Source: UBA1930 sp943368475
Lineage (GTDB): Bacteria > Bacteroidota > Bacteroidia > Chitinophagales > Chitinophagaceae
Direction of reading: 5' to 3'
NCBI GenBank assembly: GCA_943368475.1
Contig: CALRLF020000078.1
Coordinates: forward strand, 1 to 19,166
DNA: 19,166 nt
A program made the translations under genes and the position numbers. Numbering within the stretch: the stretch's first letter is position 1; the number at the start of each line of letters is the position of its first letter. Under the pieces are notes generated by a model that had not been told where the DNA came from, made no database searches, and saw only the letters and a program-made list of their open reading frames with translations. Shown here piece after piece: positions 7,664-15,686 of this stretch.

Positions 7664-8668
7664 TTACCGATTGATGCTTTTAAGTGTATAAACCATACTA
7701 AATGCTGCTCTGTATTTACTCCTCAATGTCAACAATGCAATTAAACGGCCTTTTTTACTATAATAATAAAGTTCATTCATTTTTGTTGCTGGGCTTGTAA
7801 AACGAATTTTCAAGAGCTCTTTAAAACCACTTACTGCCTGCCAGTACCAACTGGTTTTAATTTTTTCTACCCCTGTTATTTCTTTTTGTTCAAGTGCATA
7901 TATATATGGAAGCAAATAAATACCTGAATAACCCATGCCAAACATCAATCGTTTAAAATAATCTGCTGTTGTTCTTTGAACAGGTATATAGTGTGTAAGC
8001 TTTAATTGATTAGAAAAATGGATTGTATAACCCAACAATCTGGCACAAAAACAAAGTTCAGTATCTCCGCAAGAAGTTAGTAATTTGCCTTTTCGATCGC
8101 TTAACAAAAATTGATAGTTGATATTTTGCAAATCGCTAAAAATACTTTTGCGTAAAACCATACCGGCTCCAAAAACCATTCCTGGGTATATGGTTATGTC
8201 ACCATCCTTTACATCCTGTGGTGGTCCCACTGCTAAAAACTCAGCACTATCTATTACCCATTGATCTGGTATTTCTTCAAATTCAGCTTGTATTTTGCAA
8301 CCAATAATGCCAATATTATCATTCGAGTCAATAATATTATAAGCAGTTTCAATGTACGTTTCGTTTAACCAGTTATCATCGTCGCAAAAAATTAAATAAT
8401 CAAAAGCAGCTTCTGCTACTCCTTTTTTTCTTGCATTAGATAAACCAGGCTCTTGCTCATGTACAATACGCAATGCAAAAGGTGCATTTAATCTTGTCCA
8501 AATACTTTGTGCAACAGCTACTGTATCATCTGTAGATAAATTATTGACTAGTACCAGCTCACAATGAATATTTGCATCTATTTTTTGTACAGCTATGTGC
8601 CTAAGCGTTGGTTCGAGCCGTTGTGCACTATTGTAACAGCAAACAATTATAGAAATTCCTTTACTCAT
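7664..8668 (-). CDS. Glycosyltransferase family 2 (GT-A)
   Basis: A 334-residue GT2 glycosyltransferase starting with the textbook strand ISIIVCCYNSAQRL at 5-18. The donor-binding acidic pair is in NLSTDDT at 43-49, EPGLSNARKKGV at 73-84 is the nucleotide-proximal loop, and CDDDNW at 95-100 is the metal-binding motif. SCGDTELCFCARL near 218-230 carries the catalytic acidic residues. This pattern (EPGLSxARxxG, DDDNW) matches GT2 members common in Bacteroidota surface-glycan loci. The start ATG overlaps the GT4 stop as ATGA. A 20-base stretch in its N-terminal coding region (8630-8649) recurs with one mismatch in the leader of the GT4 at 2666; see findings. The sugar donor is unknown. Confidence 0.9.
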   Translation of the reverse strand: MSKGISIIVCCYNSAQRLEPTLRHIAVQKIDANIHCELVLVNNLSTDDTVAVAQSIWTRLNAPFALRIVHEQEPGLSNARKKGVAEAAFDYLIFCDDDNWLNETYIETAYNIIDSNDNIGIIGCKIQAEFEEIPDQWVIDSAEFLAVGPPQDVKDGDITIYPGMVFGAGMVLRKSIFSDLQNINYQFLLSDRKGKLLTSCGDTELCFCARLLGYTIHFSNQLKLTHYIPVQRTTADYFKRLMFGMGYSGIYLLPYIYALEQKEITGVEKIKTSWYWQAVSGFKELLKIRFTSPATKMNELYYYSKKGRLIALLTLRSKYRAAFSMVYTLKSINR

Positions 8669-9801
8669 GCAATGGTTAGCAGTTTATTTAATAATGTTTC
8701 CTGTGGTTGTAAATCGGTTATTGCCATTGCATACTCATAAGCTGCCAAACCAATTGTTGCCAACCTTTGCTGATCCTGCCACATATTTTCGAGAGCCGTA
8801 TCTAATGCTTCTACTGAAGCTACAGGAGCAAGAAAACCAGTAACGCCATTTACAATATAGTCAGCAATACCGCCAACATTGGTGGCTACTACTGCCCTTC
8901 CACAAAGCATGGCTTCTAACATAGAAAGTGGTGTGCCTTCACTTAACGAAGGCAATAACAAAACATGGTGTTGTTGCCACACTTTATCAATATCATTGGT
9001 TTTACCAACAAGCGTTACTTTATTACCCAGCTGATACAAATCAATTAAATAACGAAGGTTTTCTTCGTGTGGGCCCTTTCCAAATAAGTTAAGGTGAAAT
9101 TGACGTTCACGCCATTTATGGTTCGATAAAACTTCTAATAAAATATCCTGTCCCTTATAACCACAATCTAACCTTGCTACACAAGCCATTTGTAGCCCCT
9201 GTTCCATCGAAGGAAATTGCTTTACACCTGTTGATGTAAGATTAACAGGGTTACTAATAACCAAAGTATTGTGTATAGAATATGCCAGTTGGCGTTCGGC
9301 TACTTTTTTATTTCGTTCGGCTACAAAATAAATATGTGCTGCATTATTGAGGGCTTCTATAATTTGATTACGAAAGACTGATGGAACAATACCTCCGTTT
9401 TCTACATTGTGCTGACTGATGATAATATAGGGTTTGGCTAAACGTTTAACCAACTGATAAAAAGGGGTATTGTAGCCTAAATCGAAAGTACCTCCCTGAG
9501 ATACACAAATTACATCGGGTTTAAAAGCGATTAATTGGGCAAACTCTTTAATATTACCTTCTCCTGCAACCCTTTGTTTAATTCTTTTGAATAGTGGATA
9601 AGCCGCCCTTCGTTGAATTTTTACAATTTGTGCACCAGCTTTTCTTAAATGCTGTATAGCAACTGGTTCTTCATTCCAATGAAATATACAAACTGTAACC
9701 CTATGTTGTTTTGTAAGAGCCGCCAATGCTGTTCGATACCACAACTCTTCGCTGCCACCCCAAGTTGCTCCTTCCATTAATGAGAGAAATAAAATGTTCA
9801 T
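8665..9801 (-). CDS. Glycosyltransferase family 4 (GT-B fold)
   Basis: A 378-residue GT4 retaining glycosyltransferase. The N-terminal acceptor domain opens MNILFLS and has the glycine-rich GGSEELW at 15-21. The donor domain includes CVARLDCGYKGQDILL at about 207-222, with the conserved lysine 216 that contacts the nucleotide diphosphate. LFGKGP is at 239-244, and the EX7E motif has E288 and E296 in LSEGTPLSMLEAM. GGIADYIVNGVTGFL near 310-324 is the usual end of the domain. It overlaps the GT2 start by four bases (ATGA) and lies nine bases after another GT4. Two sampled sequence lines here are about 43 percent GC, the highest counted in the window, which suggests a different recent history from its AT-rich neighbours. 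The donor is unknown. Confidence 0.91.
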   Translation of the reverse strand: MNILFLSLMEGATWGGSEELWYRTALAALTKQHRVTVCIFHWNEEPVAIQHLRKAGAQIVKIQRRAAYPLFKRIKQRVAGEGNIKEFAQLIAFKPDVICVSQGGTFDLGYNTPFYQLVKRLAKPYIIISQHNVENGGIVPSVFRNQIIEALNNAAHIYFVAERNKKVAERQLAYSIHNTLVISNPVNLTSTGVKQFPSMEQGLQMACVARLDCGYKGQDILLEVLSNHKWRERQFHLNLFGKGPHEENLRYLIDLYQLGNKVTLVGKTNDIDKVWQQHHVLLLPSLSEGTPLSMLEAMLCGRAVVATNVGGIADYIVNGVTGFLAPVASVEALDTALENMWQDQQRLATIGLAAYEYAMAITDLQPQETLLNKLLTIA

Positions 9802-9810
9802 TGGTTACTT

Positions 9811-10971
9811 TTACCGAAAAGAGCTTTTGATTTTTTTTAAAATGTTTATACAACGCTGTGGTATCCAGATTTGCTCTAACAAAGAATCAGGTTTTATAGG
9901 GGCTGTTATGACTGATTTTTTTTGAACTTTATAATTCTTAAACAAATTGAAATAATCCTTTGAACGGCTAACTGCATTAAATTGAGTTCTTGCCAAATTC
10001 AGTGCTGCCCCACTTTTTTCTTCCAGTAAGCTTCTGTTATTGTGCAAAAGCTTAATTATTTCAGCCATTGCCAAATAATCATTTTTATCTACTACATATC
10101 CAATTTCGGGAGTAACAACAGCTTCAATACCTTCATTAAATCGGTAGATTAAAGGAACTAAACCTGTACTCATACTTTCTAAAAGTGCAACTGGTGTTCC
10201 GTCGTGTACAGAAGGTAATATAAAAATATCGCAAGCTTGTATGCGTTCAAAAATTTCAGAATCGTCTTTCGCAATCAGGTGTTCAAAATTGTTTCGGTTA
10301 TTTATACTTTTTAAAAATGCCTCTTTCTCTTGCCCGTCACCAATAACCAACCAATGTACAGTAAACCCAAACTGTTTTACTGCATCATCTATCTTACATA
10401 AATCGTGAATACCTTTTGAAGTATCCATTCTTGCAATAAAAGCAATATGCAGTATTCTGTTTAAATTCTGTTTTCTTGTTACAGGCGATAACCGAATTCC
10501 AAAAGGTAGAAAAAAAATATCTTTTTCTCTCTCTGGCAATAGTTTTAATAGCTGGGCATAAATGTATTTATTGTGTGCTATGTAGGCATCGATAATACCA
10601 GTATATTTTACAGCAAACTGCAAATAATAATCATCATGTACAATATGGTATATTGTTTTATGAATTGGTGGGTAAAGAGACAGTGCATCTAACTCAAACT
10701 CCCTGTTCACCAATATTACACCTTCGCCAACAATAACAGGTTTTATAAGTTGTACTGCTTTTCGCCACCTGCCGTTTTTATTGCAATATTTTACTTTGGT
10801 ATTTGTAACCTCAAAACCTGGAGCTTTTGCTCTACCTTCATCACAATGGTCTATCAGTAACCATTGTATATTGAATGTTTCATCATCGGGCTTGTGAGAC
10901 AATAAATTCAGGTAAAAGGTCTGAATTCCGCCCAACACATTTTCACTATAAGCCGTTAATACAGGTTTCAA
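9811..10971 (-). CDS. Glycosyltransferase family 4 (GT-B fold), Asp variant of EX7E
   Basis: A 386-residue GT4-type glycosyltransferase. The glycine-rich N-terminal loop is VLGGIQTFYLNLL at 12-24. The donor domain has IAFIARMDTSKGI at about 176-188 with arginine 181 and lysine 186, both typical for binding the nucleotide diphosphate, and VIGDGQE at 209-215. The usual EX7E motif reads D257 to E265 in SVHDGTPVALLESM, so its first glutamate is aspartate. That is a conservative change, and the rest of the fold looks intact, so I do not call it inactive. The C-terminal 40 residues after the catalytic domain are basic and low in recognisable features, and they contain two eight-base A tracts. The start is the ATG at 10969-10971, 21 bases after the SDR gene. 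Confidence 0.87.
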   Translation of the reverse strand: MKPVLTAYSENVLGGIQTFYLNLLSHKPDDETFNIQWLLIDHCDEGRAKAPGFEVTNTKVKYCNKNGRWRKAVQLIKPVIVGEGVILVNREFELDALSLYPPIHKTIYHIVHDDYYLQFAVKYTGIIDAYIAHNKYIYAQLLKLLPEREKDIFFLPFGIRLSPVTRKQNLNRILHIAFIARMDTSKGIHDLCKIDDAVKQFGFTVHWLVIGDGQEKEAFLKSINNRNNFEHLIAKDDSEIFERIQACDIFILPSVHDGTPVALLESMSTGLVPLIYRFNEGIEAVVTPEIGYVVDKNDYLAMAEIIKLLHNNRSLLEEKSGAALNLARTQFNAVSRSKDYFNLFKNYKVQKKSVITAPIKPDSLLEQIWIPQRCINILKKIKSSFR

Positions 10972-10992
10972 TTATAAAAACTTATTGCCAAA

Positions 10993-11889
10993 TTAAGGCT
11001 GTTGCTTTAACCAATTTACAGTTTCGTTTAATGCAGTTTCTAAAGTATAGTTTGCTGTAAAACTTAAGCTATTTAGTAATGTTATATCTGCTTGCCAAAA
11101 CAATGGGTCTCCTTTTTTTTCTTCACCCGAAAAATGCAATGCCAAAGCTGGCTTATACAATTGTAAAAAAGTAGTAGCCACTTCTTTAATGGTGGCGGCT
11201 GAACCAGTTGCTACATTGATTGCATTACCGGTAAAACTGTTTTGTTGTATTACACAATCTATTGCATGTACCAAATCGTTAATATAAATAAAGTCTCGGG
11301 TTTCATTACCCGTACCATATACAGTAATTGAATCAGTAGCTTGCTTGGCTTTTTGATACAAATCCCAAAACAACTGCTTTTTTAAACCTGGTCCATAAGC
11401 TGAAAAAATCCGCAGGCTTAAAGTTTTGATGCCAAAAAAACGGTAAAACTCGTTGCAAATTTGTTCGCTGTATAGTTTATGCATGCCATAAGGCGATGTT
11501 GGCTGTACAGCAGCATCTTCATGAATGGGCAAACTTTTCGGATTGCCGTAAACCGCTGCACTGCTCATATTAATAAATGCACAGGCAGGATTAAACAACC
11601 GTATGGCATCTAAAATAGCATATACATTGGCCGTATTTAAAAAATAATCGGTATGTGGATGTGTAAATGAAAACTGTACATTGGCAGCACCAGTTGCGTT
11701 AATGCAAACATTAAATTGATGCTGCGAAAAAATAGTGCTGTAATTTGCCGACTCGGCATTGATTAAAAAATACAAAGGCTCATCTTTTAATACAATATCA
11801 GCACTATATACTTCATAGCCTTTTGCTACAAAATATTTTTTACAATGGCTGCCAATAAAACCTTCTGAACCCAGTATTAAAATTTTCAT
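10993..11889 (-). CDS. NAD-dependent epimerase/dehydratase (extended SDR)
   Basis: A 298-residue extended short-chain dehydrogenase/reductase acting on a sugar nucleotide. The NAD-binding motif is LGSEGFIGSH (6-15), fitting GxxGxxG. The catalytic serine lies in NMSSAAVYG at 107-115, and the YxxxK pair is Y134 and K138 in YGMHKLY. RIFSAYGPG (160-168) and RDFIYINDL (198-206) are the usual substrate-side segments. At just under 300 residues it is slightly shorter than UDP-glucose 4-epimerases (about 330). It lacks the TDE-type motif of dTDP-glucose 4,6-dehydratase, so RmlB is unlikely. A UDP-sugar 4-epimerase or a 4-ketoreductase is the best guess. The start ATG overlaps the AT3 stop as TAATG. 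An eight-base A tract encodes EKK near the C-terminus. The product is unknown. Confidence 0.86.
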   Translation of the reverse strand: MKILILGSEGFIGSHCKKYFVAKGYEVYSADIVLKDEPLYFLINAESANYSTIFSQHQFNVCINATGAANVQFSFTHPHTDYFLNTANVYAILDAIRLFNPACAFINMSSAAVYGNPKSLPIHEDAAVQPTSPYGMHKLYSEQICNEFYRFFGIKTLSLRIFSAYGPGLKKQLFWDLYQKAKQATDSITVYGTGNETRDFIYINDLVHAIDCVIQQNSFTGNAINVATGSAATIKEVATTFLQLYKPALALHFSGEEKKGDPLFWQADITLLNSLSFTANYTLETALNETVNWLKQQP

Positions 11890-12965
11890 TAATTGTATGA
11901 AAAACGTTCTTTTAATTTATTAATAGGGTACTCAAAAAAGTGCCAAGAAATACTTGATATAATAATTGTAGCAATTAAATAAAGAAAAGAATTCAATAAA
12001 ATACTATGCCCACTTATGTTATACCCAACCCTGCCAAAAAAATAAGGCATGAAATGATGATAAACGTAAAGCCCATAACTAATTTTCCCTAAATATTGTA
12101 TAAAATTATTTTCAAGAAATAATTTTATAATCCCCTTGAATCCATCTGTAGTTGCAATACCAATAACCCAAAAACAAAAAATAGAGAAGAACAGTCTATG
12201 AAATGCAAAAACCCAAAAGTGAGATGTATCATTTAACGTAAACAGGTAAGTTGCAAGTATCGATGTCCCTAAAGCTATAAAAAATAAATAAGATTTTGAT
12301 AAGATAGACTTTAACAAGTTAGAATGATGCACTTTCAAATACACCAACAAAGCACCTAAGCCAAATGAATCAAGGCAATTAAATGTAAATGAGTGCATCC
12401 ACCAAGCAATATTTATATTTTGTTTATATAAGATAAATATTATTGCCCTACTTATTACAGCTAAAAAAATCATTGATACAAAAGAAAATAAACGATACTT
12501 TTTAGGCGTAAAAAAAACAATAAAGGGGAAGAATATATAAAATTGTTCTTCAACAGCTAACGACCACAAATGTGTAAAACTGCCAGCATTACCATTGGTT
12601 TTAGCAACGATAATATTGCCTGCATAAAACAAAAACCACCAAAAATGCTGGCGAATACTTGGTATCGCCAATAATACCCCGATGAAAATAATTAAATAGT
12701 ATAATGGAAAAATTCTAAGAAAACGCCTAATATAAAACTGCTTTAACGCATAAATTTTATTGCCATTTTCAGATGCTTTCATTAAAATGCCTGTAATTAA
12801 AAAGCCGCTTAAAACAAAGAAAATATCTACACCACCAGTAGAAAGGTAAGCTCCTATAGATAGAAGTTTTTTGTATGTTATCCAATGACCAAACATTACC
12901 ATAGAAACAGCTATAGTCCTGAGACCATCGAGTTGCAAATAATATTTTGATTGTGTATGTTCCAA
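11889..12965 (-). CDS. Acyltransferase family 3 membrane O-acyltransferase, TTG start
   Basis: A 358-residue polytopic acyltransferase of the OafA/YrhL class. Motifs are QLDGLRTIAVSMV at 11-23, histidine 27, GVDIFFVLSGFLITG at 45-59, FYIRRFLRIFPLYY at 77-90, and LWSLAVEEQFYIFFP at 133-147. Some ten hydrophobic helices follow. The start codon is TTG (12963-12965). No in-frame ATG exists between the upstream gene's stop and the DGLR motif, and the next ATG would remove that motif. It lies 17 bases after a GT2 gene and is coupled to the SDR gene by TAATG. Parts of the gene are about 22-23 percent GC by hand count, like the GT2 upstream, so the two may have arrived together. The acyl group and sugar are unknown. 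Confidence 0.9.
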   Translation of the reverse strand: MEHTQSKYYLQLDGLRTIAVSMVMFGHWITYKKLLSIGAYLSTGGVDIFFVLSGFLITGILMKASENGNKIYALKQFYIRRFLRIFPLYYLIIFIGVLLAIPSIRQHFWWFLFYAGNIIVAKTNGNAGSFTHLWSLAVEEQFYIFFPFIVFFTPKKYRLFSFVSMIFLAVISRAIIFILYKQNINIAWWMHSFTFNCLDSFGLGALLVYLKVHHSNLLKSILSKSYLFFIALGTSILATYLFTLNDTSHFWVFAFHRLFFSIFCFWVIGIATTDGFKGIIKLFLENNFIQYLGKISYGLYVYHHFMPYFFGRVGYNISGHSILLNSFLYLIATIIISSISWHFFEYPINKLKERFSYN

Positions 12966-12982
12966 CTTATTTACTAAGTCAA

Positions 12983-13960
12983 TTAAGCTAGTTTTAAATA
13001 CAGCTTACTTATTTTGGTTTTTAAACTAAAATAAAGTTTAGGCTTATCTAATAAACAGAAAACAGAGAGTACTAAATAGCTCATAGACATACTTTGTTTT
13101 AAAATCTTTCTGCACAATTTATTATTCTCTTTATAAAAGAAATTCTTATTGTGTATTAACTGAGCATGTATTTCTTTTATCTTATTGAGTATTTTGTTCT
13201 TGTAGGGTTCTTGTAAGTCTAAATGCTTAAAATACATATTTATAATTGCACTTTGTATTTTGACAAATTTTTCTCCTTCTTTCCAAAATACATCAGTCAT
13301 CTGTCCACTAAACTTGCGATATTTTGCTACTGTATCTGAATGATAATAAAACTTGAATACCCTTGCCCAACGAAAGCCCATATCCCAATCTTCAAACGCC
13401 AAACTTTCGTCATAAGATCCTACTGTGTCATAAACTGATTTTTTAACTAAACAGCCTAAAACATGAACTGCACATTTTTCAATATAAGGTTCAATCATAT
13501 CTCCAGAGGTTGGGTTGTTTATGTTTAGATAAGACCTGTAATAAGATTCAGCTATTTGTTTTCCGTCCTCATCAATCACATGCATATCACCATAAACCAC
13601 TCCATACTCTTCGGTCAAGTTTTCAAATAGTTTTAATTGTTTTTCAATCTTATGAAGTTCATAAACATCATCTGTAGCAATAGAAGAAATGTAACTACCC
13701 TTTGCTAAAGCTAAAAACTCATTATATGAGTAGCAAATAGGCTTATTTTCTGCATGTTTAATGAAAGTGCATTGAACATTGTTTTCTTTAATCCAATTAT
13801 CAATTATTATTACAGAGTTATCACTAGAATTATCATCAATTATAAAAAGTTCTATGTTTTTATAAGTTTGATTTTTTATACTATCTAAAGCCTGCACTAC
13901 AAATTTTGAGTGGTTGTAGCACAAAGCCATTATTGATACCAAAGGATTTATTTCATTCAT
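12983..13960 (-). CDS. Glycosyltransferase family 2 (GT-A)
   Basis: A 325-residue GT2 glycosyltransferase beginning MNEINPLVSIMALCYNHS. I set the start at the ATG at 13958-13960, which overlaps the aminotransferase stop by eight bases. An upstream TTG at 13987 would add nine unlikely residues. The donor-binding IIDDNSSDNS is at about 40-49. The metal site reads SIATDDVYE (93-101), and the acidic FEDWDMGFRW near 198-207 is the probable catalytic base region. In this GT2 subgroup the GT2 core is followed by a lysine-rich C-terminal region without clear membrane helices. Two sampled lines (13081-13200) are about 22 percent GC, the lowest counted in the window, suggesting later acquisition. It follows the amino-sugar genes directly, so it may transfer that sugar, but this is only positional inference. 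Confidence 0.86.
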   Translation of the reverse strand: MNEINPLVSIMALCYNHSKFVVQALDSIKNQTYKNIELFIIDDNSSDNSVIIIDNWIKENNVQCTFIKHAENKPICYSYNEFLALAKGSYISSIATDDVYELHKIEKQLKLFENLTEEYGVVYGDMHVIDEDGKQIAESYYRSYLNINNPTSGDMIEPYIEKCAVHVLGCLVKKSVYDTVGSYDESLAFEDWDMGFRWARVFKFYYHSDTVAKYRKFSGQMTDVFWKEGEKFVKIQSAIINMYFKHLDLQEPYKNKILNKIKEIHAQLIHNKNFFYKENNKLCRKILKQSMSMSYLVLSVFCLLDKPKLYFSLKTKISKLYLKLA

Positions 13961-15056
13961 AAAACTTACGGATAGTTTTCGCAACAAACTCTATCTGCAC
14001 CTTTGTAATTCCTGGGAACATGGGTAAACTTAAACTGGTATTGGCCAACTCTTCGGCTATTGGAAAACTACCTTGTTGAAAATTTAAATCTTTATAAGCT
14101 TCCTGTAAATGTGGTGGTACAGGATAATGAATTAAAGTACCAATTCCATTTTCTGTTAAGTGAGCCTGTAAAGCATCTCTTTGTTGGGTTCTTACCACAT
14201 ACAAATGATAAACATGTGTGGCATTGCTATGCACTTGTGGTAATACCAACTCATGAATACCTGCCAGTAACTCATTGTACCAGTTGGCTGCTTGCTGTCG
14301 TTGTTTGGTCCAATCAGGTAAATATTTTAATTTAACCGATAATAATGCAGCCTGACATTCGTCTAACCGCATATTATACCCAATCACTTCGTTGTAATAC
14401 TTTTTTTGTGAGCCATAGTTTCTTAATACCTGTGCTTTTTGTGCCAGCTCAGCAGTATTGGTTGTAACTGCACCTGCGTCGCCTAAGGCTCCTAAATTTT
14501 TACCGGGATAAAAACTGGTAGCATTAATATCTCCAAAACTTCCTGTAAGTTGGTTATTAAAACTGGCTCCCTGTGCCTGTGCGTTATCTTCTATAACAAA
14601 TAAATGATGCTTTTGTGCAATTGCCATAATTGGCCCCATTGCACAACATTGCCCATATAAATGCACAGGAATAATAGCTTTTGTTTTTGAGGTAACAGCA
14701 GCTTCTATTAATGCAGGATTAATATTATAAGTATGTATATCAGGCTCTACTGGTACAGGTATTGCTCCAGTATAAGATACAGCCAACCAGGTAGCTATAT
14801 AAGTGTTCGAAGGAACAATCACCTCATCTCCTGCACCTATGCCAAGTGTTTTTAATGCTATATAAATGGCATCTAAACCATTACTTACGCCTACAGTATG
14901 TTGCACCTGATTAAAAACTGCATAAGCCTGCTCAAACTGTTTTACCCTTTCGCCCAATACAAACCAGTTACTATCGTAAAACTGCTCAAAAGCCTGCATC
15001 ATTTCGGCCTTTATAGGGCCATGCATATGCTCAAAAGAAACAAATGGTATTTGCAC
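13953..15056 (-). CDS. fdtB: DegT/DnrJ/EryC1/StrS PLP aminotransferase, FdtB/QdtB-like
   Basis: A 367-residue sugar aminotransferase. FdtB and QdtB convert dTDP-3-keto-6-deoxyhexose to the 3-amino sugar using glutamate. The PLP lysine is K186 in SFYPGKNLGALGDAG, the ring-nitrogen aspartate is D157 in VIEDNAQ, and SNG(L)DAI at 58-64 binds phosphate. SNTYIATWLAVS at 83-94 with VPVEPDIHTYNI after it fits the FdtB/QdtB/DesV-type branch better than ArnB or PglE types. The start is GTG at 15054-15056, giving the family's usual xIPFVSF opening; the next ATG is ten codons in. It lies six bases after an acetyltransferase gene. With the FdtA-like gene at 18254 it forms a probable two-step route from dTDP-4-keto-6-deoxyglucose to Fuc3N or Qui3N. 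The choice between these two sugars cannot be made here. Confidence 0.82.
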   Translation of the reverse strand: MQIPFVSFEHMHGPIKAEMMQAFEQFYDSNWFVLGERVKQFEQAYAVFNQVQHTVGVSNGLDAIYIALKTLGIGAGDEVIVPSNTYIATWLAVSYTGAIPVPVEPDIHTYNINPALIEAAVTSKTKAIIPVHLYGQCCAMGPIMAIAQKHHLFVIEDNAQAQGASFNNQLTGSFGDINATSFYPGKNLGALGDAGAVTTNTAELAQKAQVLRNYGSQKKYYNEVIGYNMRLDECQAALLSVKLKYLPDWTKQRQQAANWYNELLAGIHELVLPQVHSNATHVYHLYVVRTQQRDALQAHLTENGIGTLIHYPVPPHLQEAYKDLNFQQGSFPIAEELANTSLSLPMFPGITKVQIEFVAKTIRKFYE

Positions 15057-15062
15057 AAAAAT

Positions 15063-15677
15063 TTAATTAAATGTTTTCTTGACTACAGCAGGATTACCAG
15101 CTGCTAAACTATTTGCAGGAATATCGGTAACAACAACCGAGCCTGCGGCTATGATGCAATTGTTACCAATATTCACACCTTTTAAAATTGTTGAACCCCA
15201 ACCAATCCAAACATTATCGCCAATTACAACCTTTTGCTTTGCTACTTTACTGTGATCAATCCTATGCCCTAAAACTTCCATTTCTCTAGTAGAAGGATCA
15301 ACAGGATGAAAATCAGTATCGGCTATTAAGGTACACGAAGCAATTTGGCAATTTTTTCCTATAACCACTTTTTCATATGCAGTTACTGCAACTCCATTTA
15401 ACATGGTATTATCACCTATAATAATCTCTCCTTTTAATCCACAAACCAAAGTACATTTATAAGTTAAGGCAGTGTTTGATTTTACAAAGTCAGAATTTAA
15501 TACAACCTTATTACCCAATATTATTTTAGACTCTCCAGGTAATTTACATACTGGTAGTTTACCCAAAATTCTCAACTGTCCTTTCAAAATAATTTGCTTA
15601 CCGTACTTCCATTGTAACAGCTTAGTCTTAATTTTTTCTTTGAAAGAAACTTTTCTGATATTTTCTTTACTTACCAT
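15063..15677 (-). CDS. LbH acyltransferase, possible amino-sugar N- or O-acetyltransferase
   Basis: A 204-residue left-handed beta-helix acyltransferase. A basic N-terminal region (1-35) precedes a long set of hexapeptide coils, including ILGNKVVL near 53-60, IIIGDNTML at 85-93 and VVIGKNCQIA at 104-113. The catalytic histidine is H124 in ADTDFHP. The insert 126-149 is rich in charged residues, followed by VVIGDNVWIGWGSTILKGV, and the end is AAGNPAVV. By position, directly before the FdtB-like gene, it is the best candidate for acylating the 3-amino group. However, its sequence looks like serine or sugar O-acetyltransferases and lacks the N-terminal layout of QdtC/WbpD-type N-acetyltransferases, so O-acetylation is equally possible. 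It shares a 29-of-31-base stretch with the LbH gene at the window's right end. Confidence 0.84.
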   Translation of the reverse strand: MVSKENIRKVSFKEKIKTKLLQWKYGKQIILKGQLRILGKLPVCKLPGESKIILGNKVVLNSDFVKSNTALTYKCTLVCGLKGEIIIGDNTMLNGVAVTAYEKVVIGKNCQIASCTLIADTDFHPVDPSTREMEVLGHRIDHSKVAKQKVVIGDNVWIGWGSTILKGVNIGNNCIIAAGSVVVTDIPANSLAAGNPAVVKKTFN

Positions 15678-15686
15678 ACTTTATGA

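Noticed and set aside
9831..9923. Eight-base homopolymers at 9831-9838, 9916-9923, 10510-10517 and 11113-11120 as phase-variable tracts
   Set aside because: Eight-base A/T runs are expected in coding DNA of this composition, they encode ordinary Lys or Phe pairs, and no frame is interrupted.
10993..11889. SDR as RmlB (dTDP-glucose 4,6-dehydratase) or GDP-mannose dehydratase
   Set aside because: The protein is too short and lacks the TDE-type catalytic motif; a 4-epimerase or reductase fits better.
13961..13987. TTG start at 13987 for the GT2 gene
   Set aside because: The ATG at 13960 gives the normal GT2 opening and a typical 8-base overlap with the upstream stop.
15063..15677. LbH gene as a definite fdtC
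   Set aside because: Position fits, but the sequence looks like sugar O-acetyltransferases, so no symbol was given.
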